Assembly: GCF_009569385.1 (NCBI RefSeq)
Contig: NZ_WBOF01000001.1
Span: 4,391,501 to 4,455,500 of the forward strand
From: Streptomyces kaniharaensis
GTDB lineage: Bacteria > Actinomycetota > Actinomycetes > Streptomycetales > Streptomycetaceae
Direction of reading: 5' to 3'
DNA length: 64,000 bases
Below, one piece after another: positions 7,445 to 18,223 of this stretch. The notes below the pieces were generated by a model. The model was not told the DNA's origin and did no database searches. It worked only from the letters and a program-made list of their open reading frames with translations. Within the stretch, counting starts at the first letter, position 1; the number at the start of each line of letters is the position of its first letter. A program made the position numbers and the translations under genes.

Positions 7445-8428
7445 GTGGACGTTTCCGTAGCCATGTGGGCCGCCACGATCGGTGTGCTGATCGCCCTGAT
7501 CGTGGCGGACTTCTTCATCGGGGGCCGCAAGCCGCACGAGGTCTCGATCAGGGAGGCCGGGATCTGGACGGCGGTCTGGGTCGTACTGGCGGTGCTCTTC
7601 GGCGGCTTCCTCTGGTGGCACTCCGGCGGGCAGCCGGCCGGTGAGTTCTTCGCGGGCTACATCACCGAGAAGTCGCTCAGCGTCGACAACCTCTTCGTGT
7701 TCATCCTGATCATGGGCAAGTTCGCGGTGCCCAAGGTCTACCAGCAGCGCGTGCTCATGTTCGGCGTGATCATCGCGCTGGTGCTGCGCGGGGCGTTCAT
7801 CGCCGGCGGTGCGGCCCTGGTGGCCCAGTTCTCCTGGGTGTTCTTCGTCTTCGGCGGCTTCCTGGTCTGGACGGCGTGGAAGCTGATCAAGGAGGCCCGG
7901 GCCGACGGCGAGGACGAGGAGTTCGAGGAGAACCGCCTGCTCAAGTCGATCGAGCGGCGCTTCCCGTCGACCGACAAGTACCACGGGACGAAGCTCTTCG
8001 TCCGGGAGAACGGCCGCCGGCTGATGACCCCGCTGCTGATCGTCATGCTGGCGATCGGCACCACGGACGTCCTGTTCGCGCTGGACTCGATCCCGGCCAT
8101 CTTCGGCCTGACCCAGGACCCGTACGTCGTCTTCACCGCCAACGCCTTCGCCCTGATGGGCCTGCGCCAGCTGTACTTCCTGATCGGTGGCCTGCTGAAG
8201 AAGCTGGTCCACCTGTCGTACGGCCTGTCGGTGATTCTCGGCTTCATCGGCGTGAAGCTCGTCCTGCACGCCGCCCACGAGACCGGCGCGCACGTCCCGG
8301 AGATCGGCATCCCGTTCTCGCTGGGCTTCATCGTGGTCGTGCTGGCCGTCACCACGGTGACCAGCCTGACGGCCTCGAAGAAGCGGCAGGAGCAGGCCGA
8401 GCACGAGCCCGCGAAGCTCGACGCCTGA
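7445..8428 (+). CDS. TerC family integral membrane protein
   Basis: 327-residue polytopic membrane protein of the TerC/Alx family, associated with tellurium resistance and, more recently, manganese export. About eight or nine hydrophobic segments are visible, with the family motifs EKSLSVDNLFVFILIM (about 77-92) and TTDVLFALDSIPAIFGL, which carry membrane Asp residues probably binding metal. GTG start with GGAGGAGC upstream. The riboswitch-like leader at 7291-7404 suggests control by Mn2+. terD lies upstream and a strong bidirectional terminator follows. Confidence 0.92.
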   Translation: MDVSVAMWAATIGVLIALIVADFFIGGRKPHEVSIREAGIWTAVWVVLAVLFGGFLWWHSGGQPAGEFFAGYITEKSLSVDNLFVFILIMGKFAVPKVYQQRVLMFGVIIALVLRGAFIAGGAALVAQFSWVFFVFGGFLVWTAWKLIKEARADGEDEEFEENRLLKSIERRFPSTDKYHGTKLFVRENGRRLMTPLLIVMLAIGTTDVLFALDSIPAIFGLTQDPYVVFTANAFALMGLRQLYFLIGGLLKKLVHLSYGLSVILGFIGVKLVLHAAHETGAHVPEIGIPFSLGFIVVVLAVTTVTSLTASKKRQEQAEHEPAKLDA

Positions 8429-8448
8429 TCGGGACGGCACGACTTGGG

Positions 8449-8483
8449 GCCCCGCCGCCGGATTCGTCATCCGGCGGCGGGGC
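8449..8483. terminator. Bidirectional terminator between terC and the GntR gene
   Basis: Perfect 15-bp inverted repeat (GCCCCGCCGCCGGAT and its complement) with a 5-nt loop, between two convergent genes. Confidence 0.85.
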
Positions 8484-8489
8484 TCAGTC

Positions 8490-9239
8490 CTACGGGCGCC
8501 GACCGTACTCGGCGACCCAGCGCGAGCCGAGCAGCACGATGTCGGCGGTCTCGACGGGGCGGCCAGCGGCCTGGTCGTAGTAGGTGCGCTCGATCGCCAT
8601 CACCGGCACGGCGGGCGCGACGCCGAGCGTCTGGGCCTCGGACCGGCTGGCCTGGCGGGCGGTGACGCGCTCGACCGGCACGCCGACCTCGATGCCGATG
8701 AGCGCCATCCGGTCGGCGACGCCGATTCCGGCATGCGGACCGGCCTCCGGCAGGACGATCAGGCTTCCGCCGGTGATCGCCATGGGCTCCCAGCTCTCGG
8801 CCAGTTGGGCCGGCTCGCCGTCGGCCAGGTAGACGTAGCCGGTGTGCATCACCGGATCGCCGGGCTGGATCTCCAGTCGGGCCGCGATCCGGGCGTCCGC
8901 GGCACGAGGCTGCGACTCGTGCCGCCAGGTCCCGACCACTCCTTGCCGGGCGAGGGTGGCCTCCGTCGGTGATCCGTCGCCGGGCGCCCCGCGCTGGCGC
9001 CGTACGAGAACGGCCGGTGGCTCCTGGGACTTGACGTAGTAACCGGCGCCCGGGCGTGCGAGCACGAGCCCTTCGTCGATCAGCACGGCATATGCCCGCT
9101 GGATCACACCGGTCGAGACGCCGTGATCGCGCTGGAGCGCACTGATGGACGGCATTCGATCGCCTGGCTGAAGCCGCCGGGACGTGATGTGGCCGCGCAG
9201 CGCGTCCGCGACATGCAGGTAAGAGGGCGTATCGCTCAC
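8490..9239 (-). CDS. GntR family transcriptional regulator (HutC/UTRA type)
   Basis: 249-residue regulator. The N-terminal winged helix is at about 5-75 (ALRGHITSRRLQPGDRMPSI, then VSTGVIQRAYAVLIDEGLV), followed by a UTRA effector domain with the usual ERTYYDQAAGRPVETADIVL ending. The GTG at 9239 is chosen because AGGAGG lies 7 nt upstream; a GTG 14 codons earlier has no ribosome site. It is divergent from two small genes at 9342-9814, and an inverted repeat in the shared promoter (9303-9331) is the natural operator. The effector is not predictable, and no catabolic or transport gene is adjacent, so the targets may be the small genes themselves. Confidence 0.88.
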   Translation of the reverse strand: MSDTPSYLHVADALRGHITSRRLQPGDRMPSISALQRDHGVSTGVIQRAYAVLIDEGLVLARPGAGYYVKSQEPPAVLVRRQRGAPGDGSPTEATLARQGVVGTWRHESQPRAADARIAARLEIQPGDPVMHTGYVYLADGEPAQLAESWEPMAITGGSLIVLPEAGPHAGIGVADRMALIGIEVGVPVERVTARQASRSEAQTLGVAPAVPVMAIERTYYDQAAGRPVETADIVLLGSRWVAEYGRRP

Positions 9240-9302
9240 GCCTCGGCCTCCTCGCTCCCAACAGTGCGTTGCGGCTGACACCGTAACGCGCTCGGCGCTA
9301 CT

Positions 9303-9331
9303 CTATCGATACGATTTCGCCGTGCCGATAG
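9303..9331. promoter_or_regulatory. Candidate GntR operator in the divergent promoter
   Basis: CTATCGATACG at 9303-9313 and CGTGCCGATAG at 9321-9331 are inverted repeats matching at 9 of 11 positions with a 7-bp spacer. The repeat covers a TACGAT -10 candidate (9310-9315) for the small-gene pair and lies upstream of the GntR gene. Confidence 0.5.
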
Positions 9332-9341
9332 GGGGACTTCG

Positions 9342-9605
9342 GTGCAGATCAGCATGCGCACAAGCCTTCTCAGGGCTGCTCTCACTCAGGCTGCCGGGGC
9401 GCCCGTGCGACTCAGCAAAGGGAGAACCGGTCGCGTGCGGCTCTCGACGACCGCACCTGCCGACACCTCGTCCATGCAATGGACCGAGATGCTCGACATC
9501 CTCCGGTCGGGCTGTGAATGGGGCTCCACCGATGCCACCGGCGAGGTCATCGTCTGGGTCGAGCTGGAGGACTTCAACATGATCGACACGGGGGCCTGGT
9601 CGTGA
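9342..9605 (+). CDS. Small hypothetical protein, first gene of a GntR-linked pair
   Basis: 87 residues, no known domain recognised. The N-terminal part is basic (LSKGRTGRVRLS) and the C-terminal part acidic and aromatic (CEWGS, GEVIVWVELEDFNMIDTGAW). GTG start with GGGGGAC 5 nt upstream. The stop codon overlaps the next gene's GTG by 4 nt, so the two are translationally coupled. It is transcribed away from the GntR regulator. No signal peptide or membrane segment. Confidence 0.6.
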   Translation: MQISMRTSLLRAALTQAAGAPVRLSKGRTGRVRLSTTAPADTSSMQWTEMLDILRSGCEWGSTDATGEVIVWVELEDFNMIDTGAWS

Positions 9606-9814
9606 CCGCTGCCGCCCGCCGGCCGGACACGCCGACCGGCATCGTGATCCGCTTCGACGTGGGCAAAGCCGGGCGCTACGTCAGCGCCGAGTGCCAGCTG
9701 GATGCGCACTGGGCCTGTCCCGGCGGTATCCGGGAGGTGTCCGGCGCCGTCGTCCTGGTGTGCCTCTGCATGGAGCCGTTGTGTGCGTGCGCTCGGCATC
9801 TCTCGGGCGGCTGA
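9602..9814 (+). CDS. Small cysteine-rich hypothetical protein, second gene of the pair
   Basis: 70 residues starting at the GTG that overlaps the upstream stop (GTGA). It has six cysteines, at 31, 39, 54, 56, 61 and 63, the last four as two CxC pairs (CLCMEPLCAC). This could be a small zinc- or redox-active knuckle. I do not recognise the family. A strong terminator follows at 9834-9871, so the pair forms a complete two-gene unit. Confidence 0.6.
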   Translation: MTAAARRPDTPTGIVIRFDVGKAGRYVSAECQLDAHWACPGGIREVSGAVVLVCLCMEPLCACARHLSGG

Positions 9815-9833
9815 TAGTGAACGCCGCCGACTT

Positions 9834-9871
9834 CCGGGCTGGTCGGCTCCGGCGGGAGCCGGCCAGCCCGG
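9834..9871. terminator. Bidirectional terminator after the small-gene pair
   Basis: 17-bp stem (one G-T pair), CCGGGCTGGTCGGCTCC with GGAGCCGGCCAGCCCGG, 4-nt loop, between convergent genes. Confidence 0.8.
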
Positions 9872-9877
9872 ACTCCG

Positions 9878-10531
9878 TCACCAGCCGCGTTCGCGCCATT
9901 CGTCCAGGTGGGGGCGCTCGGCGCCGAGCGTGGTGTCGTTGCCGTGGCCGGGGTAGACCCAGGCCTCGTCCGGGAGGACGTCGAAGATCTTCTCGTTGAC
10001 GTCCCGGAAGAGGGTCCTGAAGGCCTCCGGGTCGCCCCAGGTGTTGCCGACGCCGCCCGGGAAGAGGCAGTCGCCGGTGAACACGTGCTGGTGGCCCTGC
10101 GGGTCGTCGTAGATCAGGACGATCGCGCCGGGCGTGTGGCCGACCAGGTGTCGGACGGTCAGCTCGGCCTGGCCGACCAGCAGCTTGTCGCCGTCCTTCA
10201 GCAGCAGCTCGGTGGGGACGTCGATGCCCTCGGCGTCGTGTTCCCCGGCGGCCGTCCGGGCCCCTGTGGTGGCGACCACCTCGGCGAGCGCGCCCCAGTG
10301 GTCGTGGTGCCGGTGGGTGGTGACCACGGTGGCCAGCTCGTCGCCGACGGTCTCCAGCAGCACCGGCGCCTCGGCGGCCGCGTCGATCAGCAGCTGCTCG
10401 TCGGTGGCCCGGCAGCGCAGCAGGTAGGCGTTGTTGTCGTACGGGCCGACGGCCACCTTGGTGATGATCAGGTGGGCCAGCTCGCGCACGTCCGGCGGCC
10501 CGCCGACCTTGACCGCTCCGTGGTACGTCAT
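9878..10531 (-). CDS. MBL-fold metallohydrolase, glyoxalase II-like
   Basis: 217-residue metallo-beta-lactamase-fold hydrolase. The metal-binding motif THRHHDHW is at about 71-78, further metal ligands are in LVGHTPGA and FTGDCLFPG, and the last His is in YPGHGNDT. Members of this subgroup hydrolyse thioesters such as S-lactoylglutathione or its mycothiol equivalent. ATG start with GAGGAG upstream. The next gene on the same strand is a mycothiol-dependent-type protein 45 bp upstream, which fits thiol detoxification, but the substrate is inferred only from the fold. Confidence 0.85.
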   Translation of the reverse strand: MTYHGAVKVGGPPDVRELAHLIITKVAVGPYDNNAYLLRCRATDEQLLIDAAAEAPVLLETVGDELATVVTTHRHHDHWGALAEVVATTGARTAAGEHDAEGIDVPTELLLKDGDKLLVGQAELTVRHLVGHTPGAIVLIYDDPQGHQHVFTGDCLFPGGVGNTWGDPEAFRTLFRDVNEKIFDVLPDEAWVYPGHGNDTTLGAERPHLDEWRERGW

Positions 10532-10576
10532 CCGTCCGCTCCTCGTTGTGTCGGTCCTGGGATCATCCTCGCGCCG

Positions 10577-11311
10577 TCAGCCCAGCGGGGGAAGCTGGGG
10601 GAGCGCGGTCCCGGGGGTGCGGCGCAGGCCCTCGCCGTCGGAGCGGCCGGAGAGCCAGGCGAGCAGGGTGCGGACCGGGCCCTGGACGGTCAGGGCGTTT
10701 TCGCCGGTGCCGATCAGACCGCGGTCGTCGGTGTCGTCGGCGATCAGCTCGACGGCGGGCAGGTCGGTGCCGGCGAGCTTGGTGGCGAGGCGGCGGAACT
10801 CGGTGACGGCGAACGCCTCCGGCCACTGCGCGGGGGTGTAGCCGGCGTCCAGGTCGACGTGGTGGTACGCGACCTCGGCGAGGCGCTTCCAGGGGATGTC
10901 GGAAGCCGGGAAGACGTAGCCGGTGCGGTGGCGCACGTCGGCCGTCCAGGCCTCGGCGGGCAGCAGGGCGGCGGCCGCGGCGAAGCGCTCGTGGCTGGCC
11001 TCCAGGTCGGCGAGGTGGACGTCCACCGGGCGGGGGGCGTCGCGCTCGATGTCCTGGTCGCGGACCTCGTTGCTGGCGTACTGCGGGATGTCGGTGCCGG
11101 TGCGGGCGCCGTTCAGCAGGTTGACCAGGGAGTCGGCGTTGCGGGCGATGTGGGCCAGCACGTGGCCGCGGGTCCAGCCGGGGAGCGCGGAGGGCTCGGC
11201 GACGGCCTCGGGCTTGAGTTCGGAGACGGTCTGCAGCAGGTTCCGGGTGCTCTCCTCCACCAGGGCCAGGTACCGGGCGGCGGACGCGGCGGCGGACTGC
11301 GGGTCGGTCAT
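10577..11311 (-). CDS. Maleylpyruvate isomerase family mycothiol-dependent enzyme
   Basis: 244-residue protein of the DinB/MDMPI superfamily. The N-terminal helix bundle contains ALPGWTRGHVLAHIARNADSL at about 42-62 (first metal His) and AEVAYHHVDLDAGY, supplying further His ligands; the C-terminal part is the smaller mycothiol-linked maleylpyruvate isomerase domain. The characterised relative isomerises maleylpyruvate with mycothiol as cofactor; most streptomycete paralogues are of unknown substrate. ATG start with AGAAGG upstream. It is divergent from uvrA and lies just upstream of the MBL hydrolase, likely in one operon. Confidence 0.82.
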   Translation of the reverse strand: MTDPQSAAASAARYLALVEESTRNLLQTVSELKPEAVAEPSALPGWTRGHVLAHIARNADSLVNLLNGARTGTDIPQYASNEVRDQDIERDAPRPVDVHLADLEASHERFAAAAALLPAEAWTADVRHRTGYVFPASDIPWKRLAEVAYHHVDLDAGYTPAQWPEAFAVTEFRRLATKLAGTDLPAVELIADDTDDRGLIGTGENALTVQGPVRTLLAWLSGRSDGEGLRRTPGTALPQLPPLG

Positions 11312-11578
11312 CGAATCGGGCCTTCTGTGGGAGACGGCGCGTTGCCCGCGGGGGCTTCGCTCGTTGACCAGCCGACGCTACCGCCGAACCCGAGCCCTGA
11401 GCAGGCCTTTTTCGGTCCGGGTGCGGACGGTCCGGAGATCGCTCTCACTCGATCGGGTGGACTCCACTGGACAAAGTCGAGATTCGAACGTCTGAGCTAT
11501 AGGCTGGCTGCCGCATCCTGGAAGAAGCACTCACTCTCACCGCAAGCCGTCTCGCACCGGAGAAAGGCGCCAGAAGCA

Positions 11579-14500
<2,922 letters not shown>

Positions 14501-14506
14501 CCCCAG

Positions 14507-14544
14507 GGCGCCCACCGCTCCCGCGCCCGGGAGCGGTGGGCGCC
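14507..14544 (+). terminator. uvrA terminator
   Basis: Stem of about 16 bp (GGCGCCCACCGCTCCC and complement) with a 6-nt loop, 6 nt after the uvrA stop codon. Confidence 0.85.
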
Positions 14545-14552
14545 GTGCCGCA

Positions 14553-14558
14553 TAGACT
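14553..14558 (+). promoter_or_regulatory. -10 box of the Rieske lipoprotein gene
   Basis: TAGACT, a strong streptomycete -10 hexamer, sits between the uvrA terminator and the gene, giving a leader of about 36 nt. No clear -35. Confidence 0.5.
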
Positions 14559-14600
14559 TCCGTGGTCCCACGCAGCAGCCGAAACCGCAGGAGCGCACCG

Positions 14601-15056
14601 ATGTCCGCACCCATGCCAGAGGGCCCCGAGAGCAGCCCCGCCACCTCCCGCCGCACCCTGCTGTGCGGCGCCGCGGCCGTCCTGGCGGCCGGCGGCACCG
14701 TGGCGGTCACCGGCTGCGGTTCGTCCGCCGGCTCCTCCGGCGCGAGCGGCGCCGCCAAGGGCCCGGTGGACCTCGGCCCGGCCTCGGCGGTGCCGGAGGG
14801 CGGCGGCAAGGTCTTCCGCGAGCAGCGGATCGTCGTGACCCAGCCGACCGCCGGGCAGTACAAGGCGTTCAGCGCCAAGTGCACCCACGCCGGCTGCATC
14901 GTCGACCAGGTGAAGAACCAGCAGATCCAGTGTCCGTGCCACGGCAGCCGGTTCGCCATCACCGACGGCGCCGTGCAGGACGGCCCGGCCCCCACCCCGC
15001 TGCCCGCCTACACCGTCACGGTCGAGGGCGGGAACCTCAAGGTGACTCCGAGCTGA
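14601..15056 (+). CDS. Tat-exported Rieske [2Fe-2S] lipoprotein
   Basis: 151-residue Rieske protein. The N-terminus has a twin-arginine signal (SRRTLLCGAAAVLAAGG) ending in a lipobox-like VTGC, so it is probably folded with its cluster, exported by Tat and lipid-anchored outside the membrane. The cluster motifs are CTHAGC (Cys and His ligands) and CPCHGS. It resembles QcrA-type C-terminal domains but stands alone, with no cytochrome bc1 genes nearby, so the electron partner is unknown. ATG at 14601 with AGGAGC upstream; an in-frame ATG 13 codons earlier would bury the Tat motif. Confidence 0.85.
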   Translation: MSAPMPEGPESSPATSRRTLLCGAAAVLAAGGTVAVTGCGSSAGSSGASGAAKGPVDLGPASAVPEGGGKVFREQRIVVTQPTAGQYKAFSAKCTHAGCIVDQVKNQQIQCPCHGSRFAITDGAVQDGPAPTPLPAYTVTVEGGNLKVTPS

Positions 15057-15110
15057 AGCAGTTGATCTCCGACCAGTTGATCTCCCCTCCGCGGCCCCGG
15101 CCCGACTCGG

Positions 15111-15116
15111 TACGGT
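15111..15116 (+). promoter_or_regulatory. -10 box, leaderless promoter of uvrC
   Basis: TACGGT is 6 nt before the uvrC ATG. The run TACGGTGGA is identical to the one at the uvrB start (4261-4269). GGTGGAG could also serve as a weak ribosome site. Confidence 0.5.
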
Positions 15117-15122
15117 GGAGCC

Positions 15123-17195
15123 ATGGCTGACCCGAGCACCTACCGCCCGGCTCCGGGCGCGATCCCGACCTCGCCGGGCGTCTACAGGTTCCGCGACGCC
15201 CACGGCCGGGTCATCTACGTCGGCAAGGCCAAGAGCCTGCGCCCGCGCCTGTCGTCCTACTTCCAGGACCTGGCCGGGCTGCACCCGCGCACCGCGACGA
15301 TGGTCACCACCGCCGCGTCGGTCGAGTGGACGGTGGTGGCCACCGAGGTCGAGGCGCTCCAGCTGGAGTACTCCTGGATCAAGGAGTTCGACCCGCGGTT
15401 CAACGTCAAGTACCGCGACGACAAGAGCTACCCGGAGCTCGCCGTCACCCTCGACGAGGAGTTCCCGCGGGTCCAGGTGATGCGCGGGGCGCACAAGAAG
15501 GGCGTGCGCTACTTCGGTCCGTACGGGCACGCCTGGGCGATCCGCGAGACGGTCGACCTGATGCTGCGCGTCTTCCCCGTCCGCACCTGCTCCAACGGCG
15601 TGTTCAAGCGCGCCCGGCAGGTCGGCCGGCCCTGCCTGCTCGGCTACATCGGCAAGTGCGCGGCGCCCTGCGTCGGCAAGGTCTCGGCGGACGAACACCG
15701 GGCGCTGGCCGAGGACTTCTGCGACTTCATGGCCGGGCGCACCGGCAACTACCTGCGCCGGCTGGAAGAGCAGATGCAGGAGGCCGCCGCGGAGATGGAG
15801 TACGAGAAGGCGGCCCGGCTGCGCGACGACATCGGCGCCCTCAAGCGCGCGATGGAGAAGAACGCCATCGTGCTCGCCGACGCCACCGACGCCGACCTGC
15901 TGGCCGTCGCCGAGGACGAACTCGAGGCCGCCGTCCAGATCTTCCACGTCCGCGGCGGCCGGGTGCGCGGCCAGCGCGGCTGGGTCACCGACAAGGTCGA
16001 GGACGTCGACACCGCGGGCCTCGTGGAGCACGCCCTCCAGCAGCTCTACGGCGGGGGCAGCGAGTCCGTCCCGCGCGAGGTGCTGGTCCCCTCGCTGCCC
16101 GACCCGGCCGACCCGGTCAAGGACTGGCTCTGCGGCCTCCGGGGCAGCCAGGTCGACCTGCGGATCCCGCAGCGCGGCGACAAGAAGGACCTGATGGCCA
16201 CCGTGCAGCGCAACGCCCAGCAGGCGCTGGCGCTGCACAAGACCAAGCGCGCCTCCGACCTCACCACCCGCAGCCGCGCCCTCCAGGAGATCGCCGACGC
16301 GCTGGAGCTGGACTCCGTCCCGCTGCGCATCGAGTGCTTCGACATCTCCCACCTCCAGGGCGAGGACGTGGTCGCCTCGATGGTCGTCTTCGAGGACGGC
16401 CTGGCACGCAAGAGCGAGTACCGGCGGTTCCAGATCAAGGGATTCGAGGGCCAGGACGACGTCCGCTCGATGCACGAGGTGATCGGCCGGCGCTTCCGCC
16501 GCTACCTCCAGGAGCGCGAGCAGACCGGCGAGTGGGTCGTCCCCGAGGCCGACGACCCGGGCGCCGCGGCCGAAGGCGCCCCGGCCGGCGCGATCGACCC
16601 GACAGCAACACGGGATGAGGGCGGCCGCCCGCGCCGCTTCGCCTACCCGCCCCAACTGCTCGTCGTCGACGGCGGCCAGCCCCAGGTCGCCGCCGCCAAG
16701 CGGGCCCTGGACGAGCTCGGCATCGACGACGTCGCCCTCTGCGGCCTCGCCAAGCGCCTGGAGGAGGTCTGGCTGCCCGGCGAGGACGACCCGGTCGTGC
16801 TGCCGCGCAGCAGCGAGGGCCTCTACCTGCTCCAGCGCGTCCGCGACGAGGCCCACCGCTTCGCGATCACCTACCAGCGCAGCAAGCGTTCCAGGCGACT
16901 CACCGCCGGGGAACTGGACTCCGTCCCGGGGCTCGGCGAGACTCGCCGCCAGGCGCTGCTCAAGCATTTCGGCTCGCTGAAGAAGCTCCGCGCCGCCACC
17001 GTCGACGAACTCTGCGCCGTACCCGGCATCGGACGCCGGACGGCGGAGACTGTTGCGGCGGCGTTGTCGTCCCGTACACCCGCCGCACCCGCGGTCAACA
17101 CCGCGACCGGCGAGATCATCGAGGACGGGGCCGACCAGGCCGCCACGCCGGTGGCCGCAGCACCCACGACCGCACCATCCCAGGAGACGCCATGA
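15123..17195 (+). CDS. uvrC: Excinuclease ABC subunit UvrC
   Basis: Endonuclease of nucleotide excision repair, 690 residues. Domains in order: GIY-YIG nuclease making the 3' incision (SPGVYRFRDAHGRVIYVGKAKSLR split around 17-40), UVR domain for UvrB binding (MEYEKAARLRDDIGALK), RNase H-like nuclease for the 5' incision (ECFDISHLQGEDVVASMVV), then tandem helix-hairpin-helix motifs (SVPGLGETRRQALLKHFG, AVPGIGRRTAETVA). An Ala/Gly/Pro-rich insertion is present before FAYPPQLLVVDGG. The C-terminal tail after the HhH is low complexity. The stop codon overlaps the ATG of a 30-codon ORF (ATGA), which itself overlaps rapZ. Confidence 0.97.
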   Translation: MADPSTYRPAPGAIPTSPGVYRFRDAHGRVIYVGKAKSLRPRLSSYFQDLAGLHPRTATMVTTAASVEWTVVATEVEALQLEYSWIKEFDPRFNVKYRDDKSYPELAVTLDEEFPRVQVMRGAHKKGVRYFGPYGHAWAIRETVDLMLRVFPVRTCSNGVFKRARQVGRPCLLGYIGKCAAPCVGKVSADEHRALAEDFCDFMAGRTGNYLRRLEEQMQEAAAEMEYEKAARLRDDIGALKRAMEKNAIVLADATDADLLAVAEDELEAAVQIFHVRGGRVRGQRGWVTDKVEDVDTAGLVEHALQQLYGGGSESVPREVLVPSLPDPADPVKDWLCGLRGSQVDLRIPQRGDKKDLMATVQRNAQQALALHKTKRASDLTTRSRALQEIADALELDSVPLRIECFDISHLQGEDVVASMVVFEDGLARKSEYRRFQIKGFEGQDDVRSMHEVIGRRFRRYLQEREQTGEWVVPEADDPGAAAEGAPAGAIDPTATRDEGGRPRRFAYPPQLLVVDGGQPQVAAAKRALDELGIDDVALCGLAKRLEEVWLPGEDDPVVLPRSSEGLYLLQRVRDEAHRFAITYQRSKRSRRLTAGELDSVPGLGETRRQALLKHFGSLKKLRAATVDELCAVPGIGRRTAETVAAALSSRTPAAPAVNTATGEIIEDGADQAATPVAAAPTTAPSQETP

Positions 17196-17284
17196 CGGCC
17201 GACGCCGTCCGTCAGCCGGCCCGGCGCGACCGCGCCATGCGCGTGCTCCCCAGCAGAAAGACCGAGAGCGGGGAACCGAAGTGA
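17192..17284 (+). CDS. 30-codon ORF coupling uvrC to rapZ
   Basis: ATG at 17192 overlaps the uvrC stop (ATGA), and its own TGA at 17282 overlaps the rapZ GTG (GTGA). CAGGAGAC lies about 5 nt upstream of the ATG. The predicted peptide is basic (MTADAVRQPARRDRAMRVLP, then SRKTESGEPK). It may be a real small protein, or a coupling ORF that carries ribosomes from uvrC into rapZ. It is too short for domain evidence. Confidence 0.45.
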   Translation: MTADAVRQPARRDRAMRVLPSRKTESGEPK

Positions 17285-18165
17285 CCGTGTCAGACGTGGC
17301 CGAGAACGCGCCGGAGCTGGTGATCATCTCCGGCATGTCCGGAGCCGGCCGCTCCACCGCCGCCAAGTGCCTGGAGGACCTCGGCTGGTTCGTGGTGGAC
17401 AACCTGCCCCCGGCCCTCATCCCGACCATGGTCGACCTCGGCGCCCGCTCCCAGGGCAACGTCGCCCGGATCGGCGTCGTCGTGGACGTCCGCGGCCGCC
17501 AGTTCTTCGACGAACTGCTCACCTCGCTCGACGAGCTGGAGAAGCGCGGCGTCCGGCTGCGGGTCGTCTTCCTGGACTCCTCCGACGAGGCCCTGGTCCG
17601 CCGCTTCGAGAGCGTGCGCCGCCCGCACCCGCTCCAGGCCGACGGCCGGATCGTCGACGGCATCGCCCAGGAGCGCGACCTGCTGCGCGACCTGCGCGGC
17701 GAGGCCGACCTCGTGATCGACACCTCCAACCTCAACGTGCACCAGCTGCGCGCCAAGCTGGACGCCCAGTTCGCCGACCACGACGAGCCCGAGCTGCGCG
17801 CCACCGTGATGTCCTTCGGCTTCAAGTACGGCCTGCCGGTCGACGCCGACCTCGTGGTGGACTGCCGGTTCCTGCCCAACCCGCACTGGGTGCCCGAGCT
17901 GCGCGCCCGTACCGGCACCGACGCCGACGTCGCCGACTACGTGTTCCAGCAGCCCGGTGCCAACGAGTTCCTGAACGGTTACGCCGAGCTCCTGCGCGTC
18001 GTCACCGAGGGGTATCGCCGGGAGGGGAAGCGCTACATGACGCTTGCCGTAGGCTGCACCGGTGGCAAGCACCGCAGCGTCGCGATGTCCGAGCGCCTGA
18101 CCAAGCGTCTCATCGCCGACGGCGTGGAGACGGTGCTGGTCCACCGAGACATGGGACGGGAGTAA
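17281..18165 (+). CDS. rapZ: RNase adapter protein RapZ (YvcJ family nucleotide-binding protein)
   Basis: 294-residue P-loop protein. The Walker A region is GMSGAGRST at 18-26, with Arg in place of the usual Lys, a substitution I recall as common in actinobacterial members. The C-terminal RapZ domain contains FGFKYGLPVDADLVVDCRFL and the GCTGGKHRSVAMSERL motif that binds amino-sugar signals in E. coli. In E. coli RapZ tunes GlmS synthesis with RNase E; in Gram-positives the role is unclear. GTG start with GGGGAA upstream, overlapping the 30-codon ORF. The rapZ-yvcK-whiA order is conserved across Gram-positives. Confidence 0.92.
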   Translation: MTVSDVAENAPELVIISGMSGAGRSTAAKCLEDLGWFVVDNLPPALIPTMVDLGARSQGNVARIGVVVDVRGRQFFDELLTSLDELEKRGVRLRVVFLDSSDEALVRRFESVRRPHPLQADGRIVDGIAQERDLLRDLRGEADLVIDTSNLNVHQLRAKLDAQFADHDEPELRATVMSFGFKYGLPVDADLVVDCRFLPNPHWVPELRARTGTDADVADYVFQQPGANEFLNGYAELLRVVTEGYRREGKRYMTLAVGCTGGKHRSVAMSERLTKRLIADGVETVLVHRDMGRE

Positions 18166-18183
18166 CCGCCTCCTCCCCGCCGG

Positions 18184-18204
18184 GCCGCCGGCCGGGCCGG
18201 CGGC
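18184..18204 (+). other. Tight hairpin between rapZ and yvcK
   Basis: GCCGCCGGC and GCCGGCGGC form a 9-bp stem with a 3-nt loop inside the operon. It could pause or protect the transcript; it has no U-tract. Confidence 0.35.
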
Positions 18205-18223
18205 GGGCGAACAGGAACGCGAG

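Noticed and set aside
11484..11499. SOS (LexA) box upstream of uvrA
   Set aside because: TCGAAC matches the left half, but the right half GAGCTA matches only 3 of 6 bases of GTTCGA, too weak to annotate.
9908..11578. N-terminal extension of UvrA
   Set aside because: The open frame is antisense to the MBL and mycothiol-enzyme genes; the conserved UvrA start is at 11579.
18184..18204. Operon terminator between rapZ and yvcK
   Set aside because: Stem of 9 bp with a 3-nt loop and no U-tract inside a conserved operon; kept only as a hairpin.
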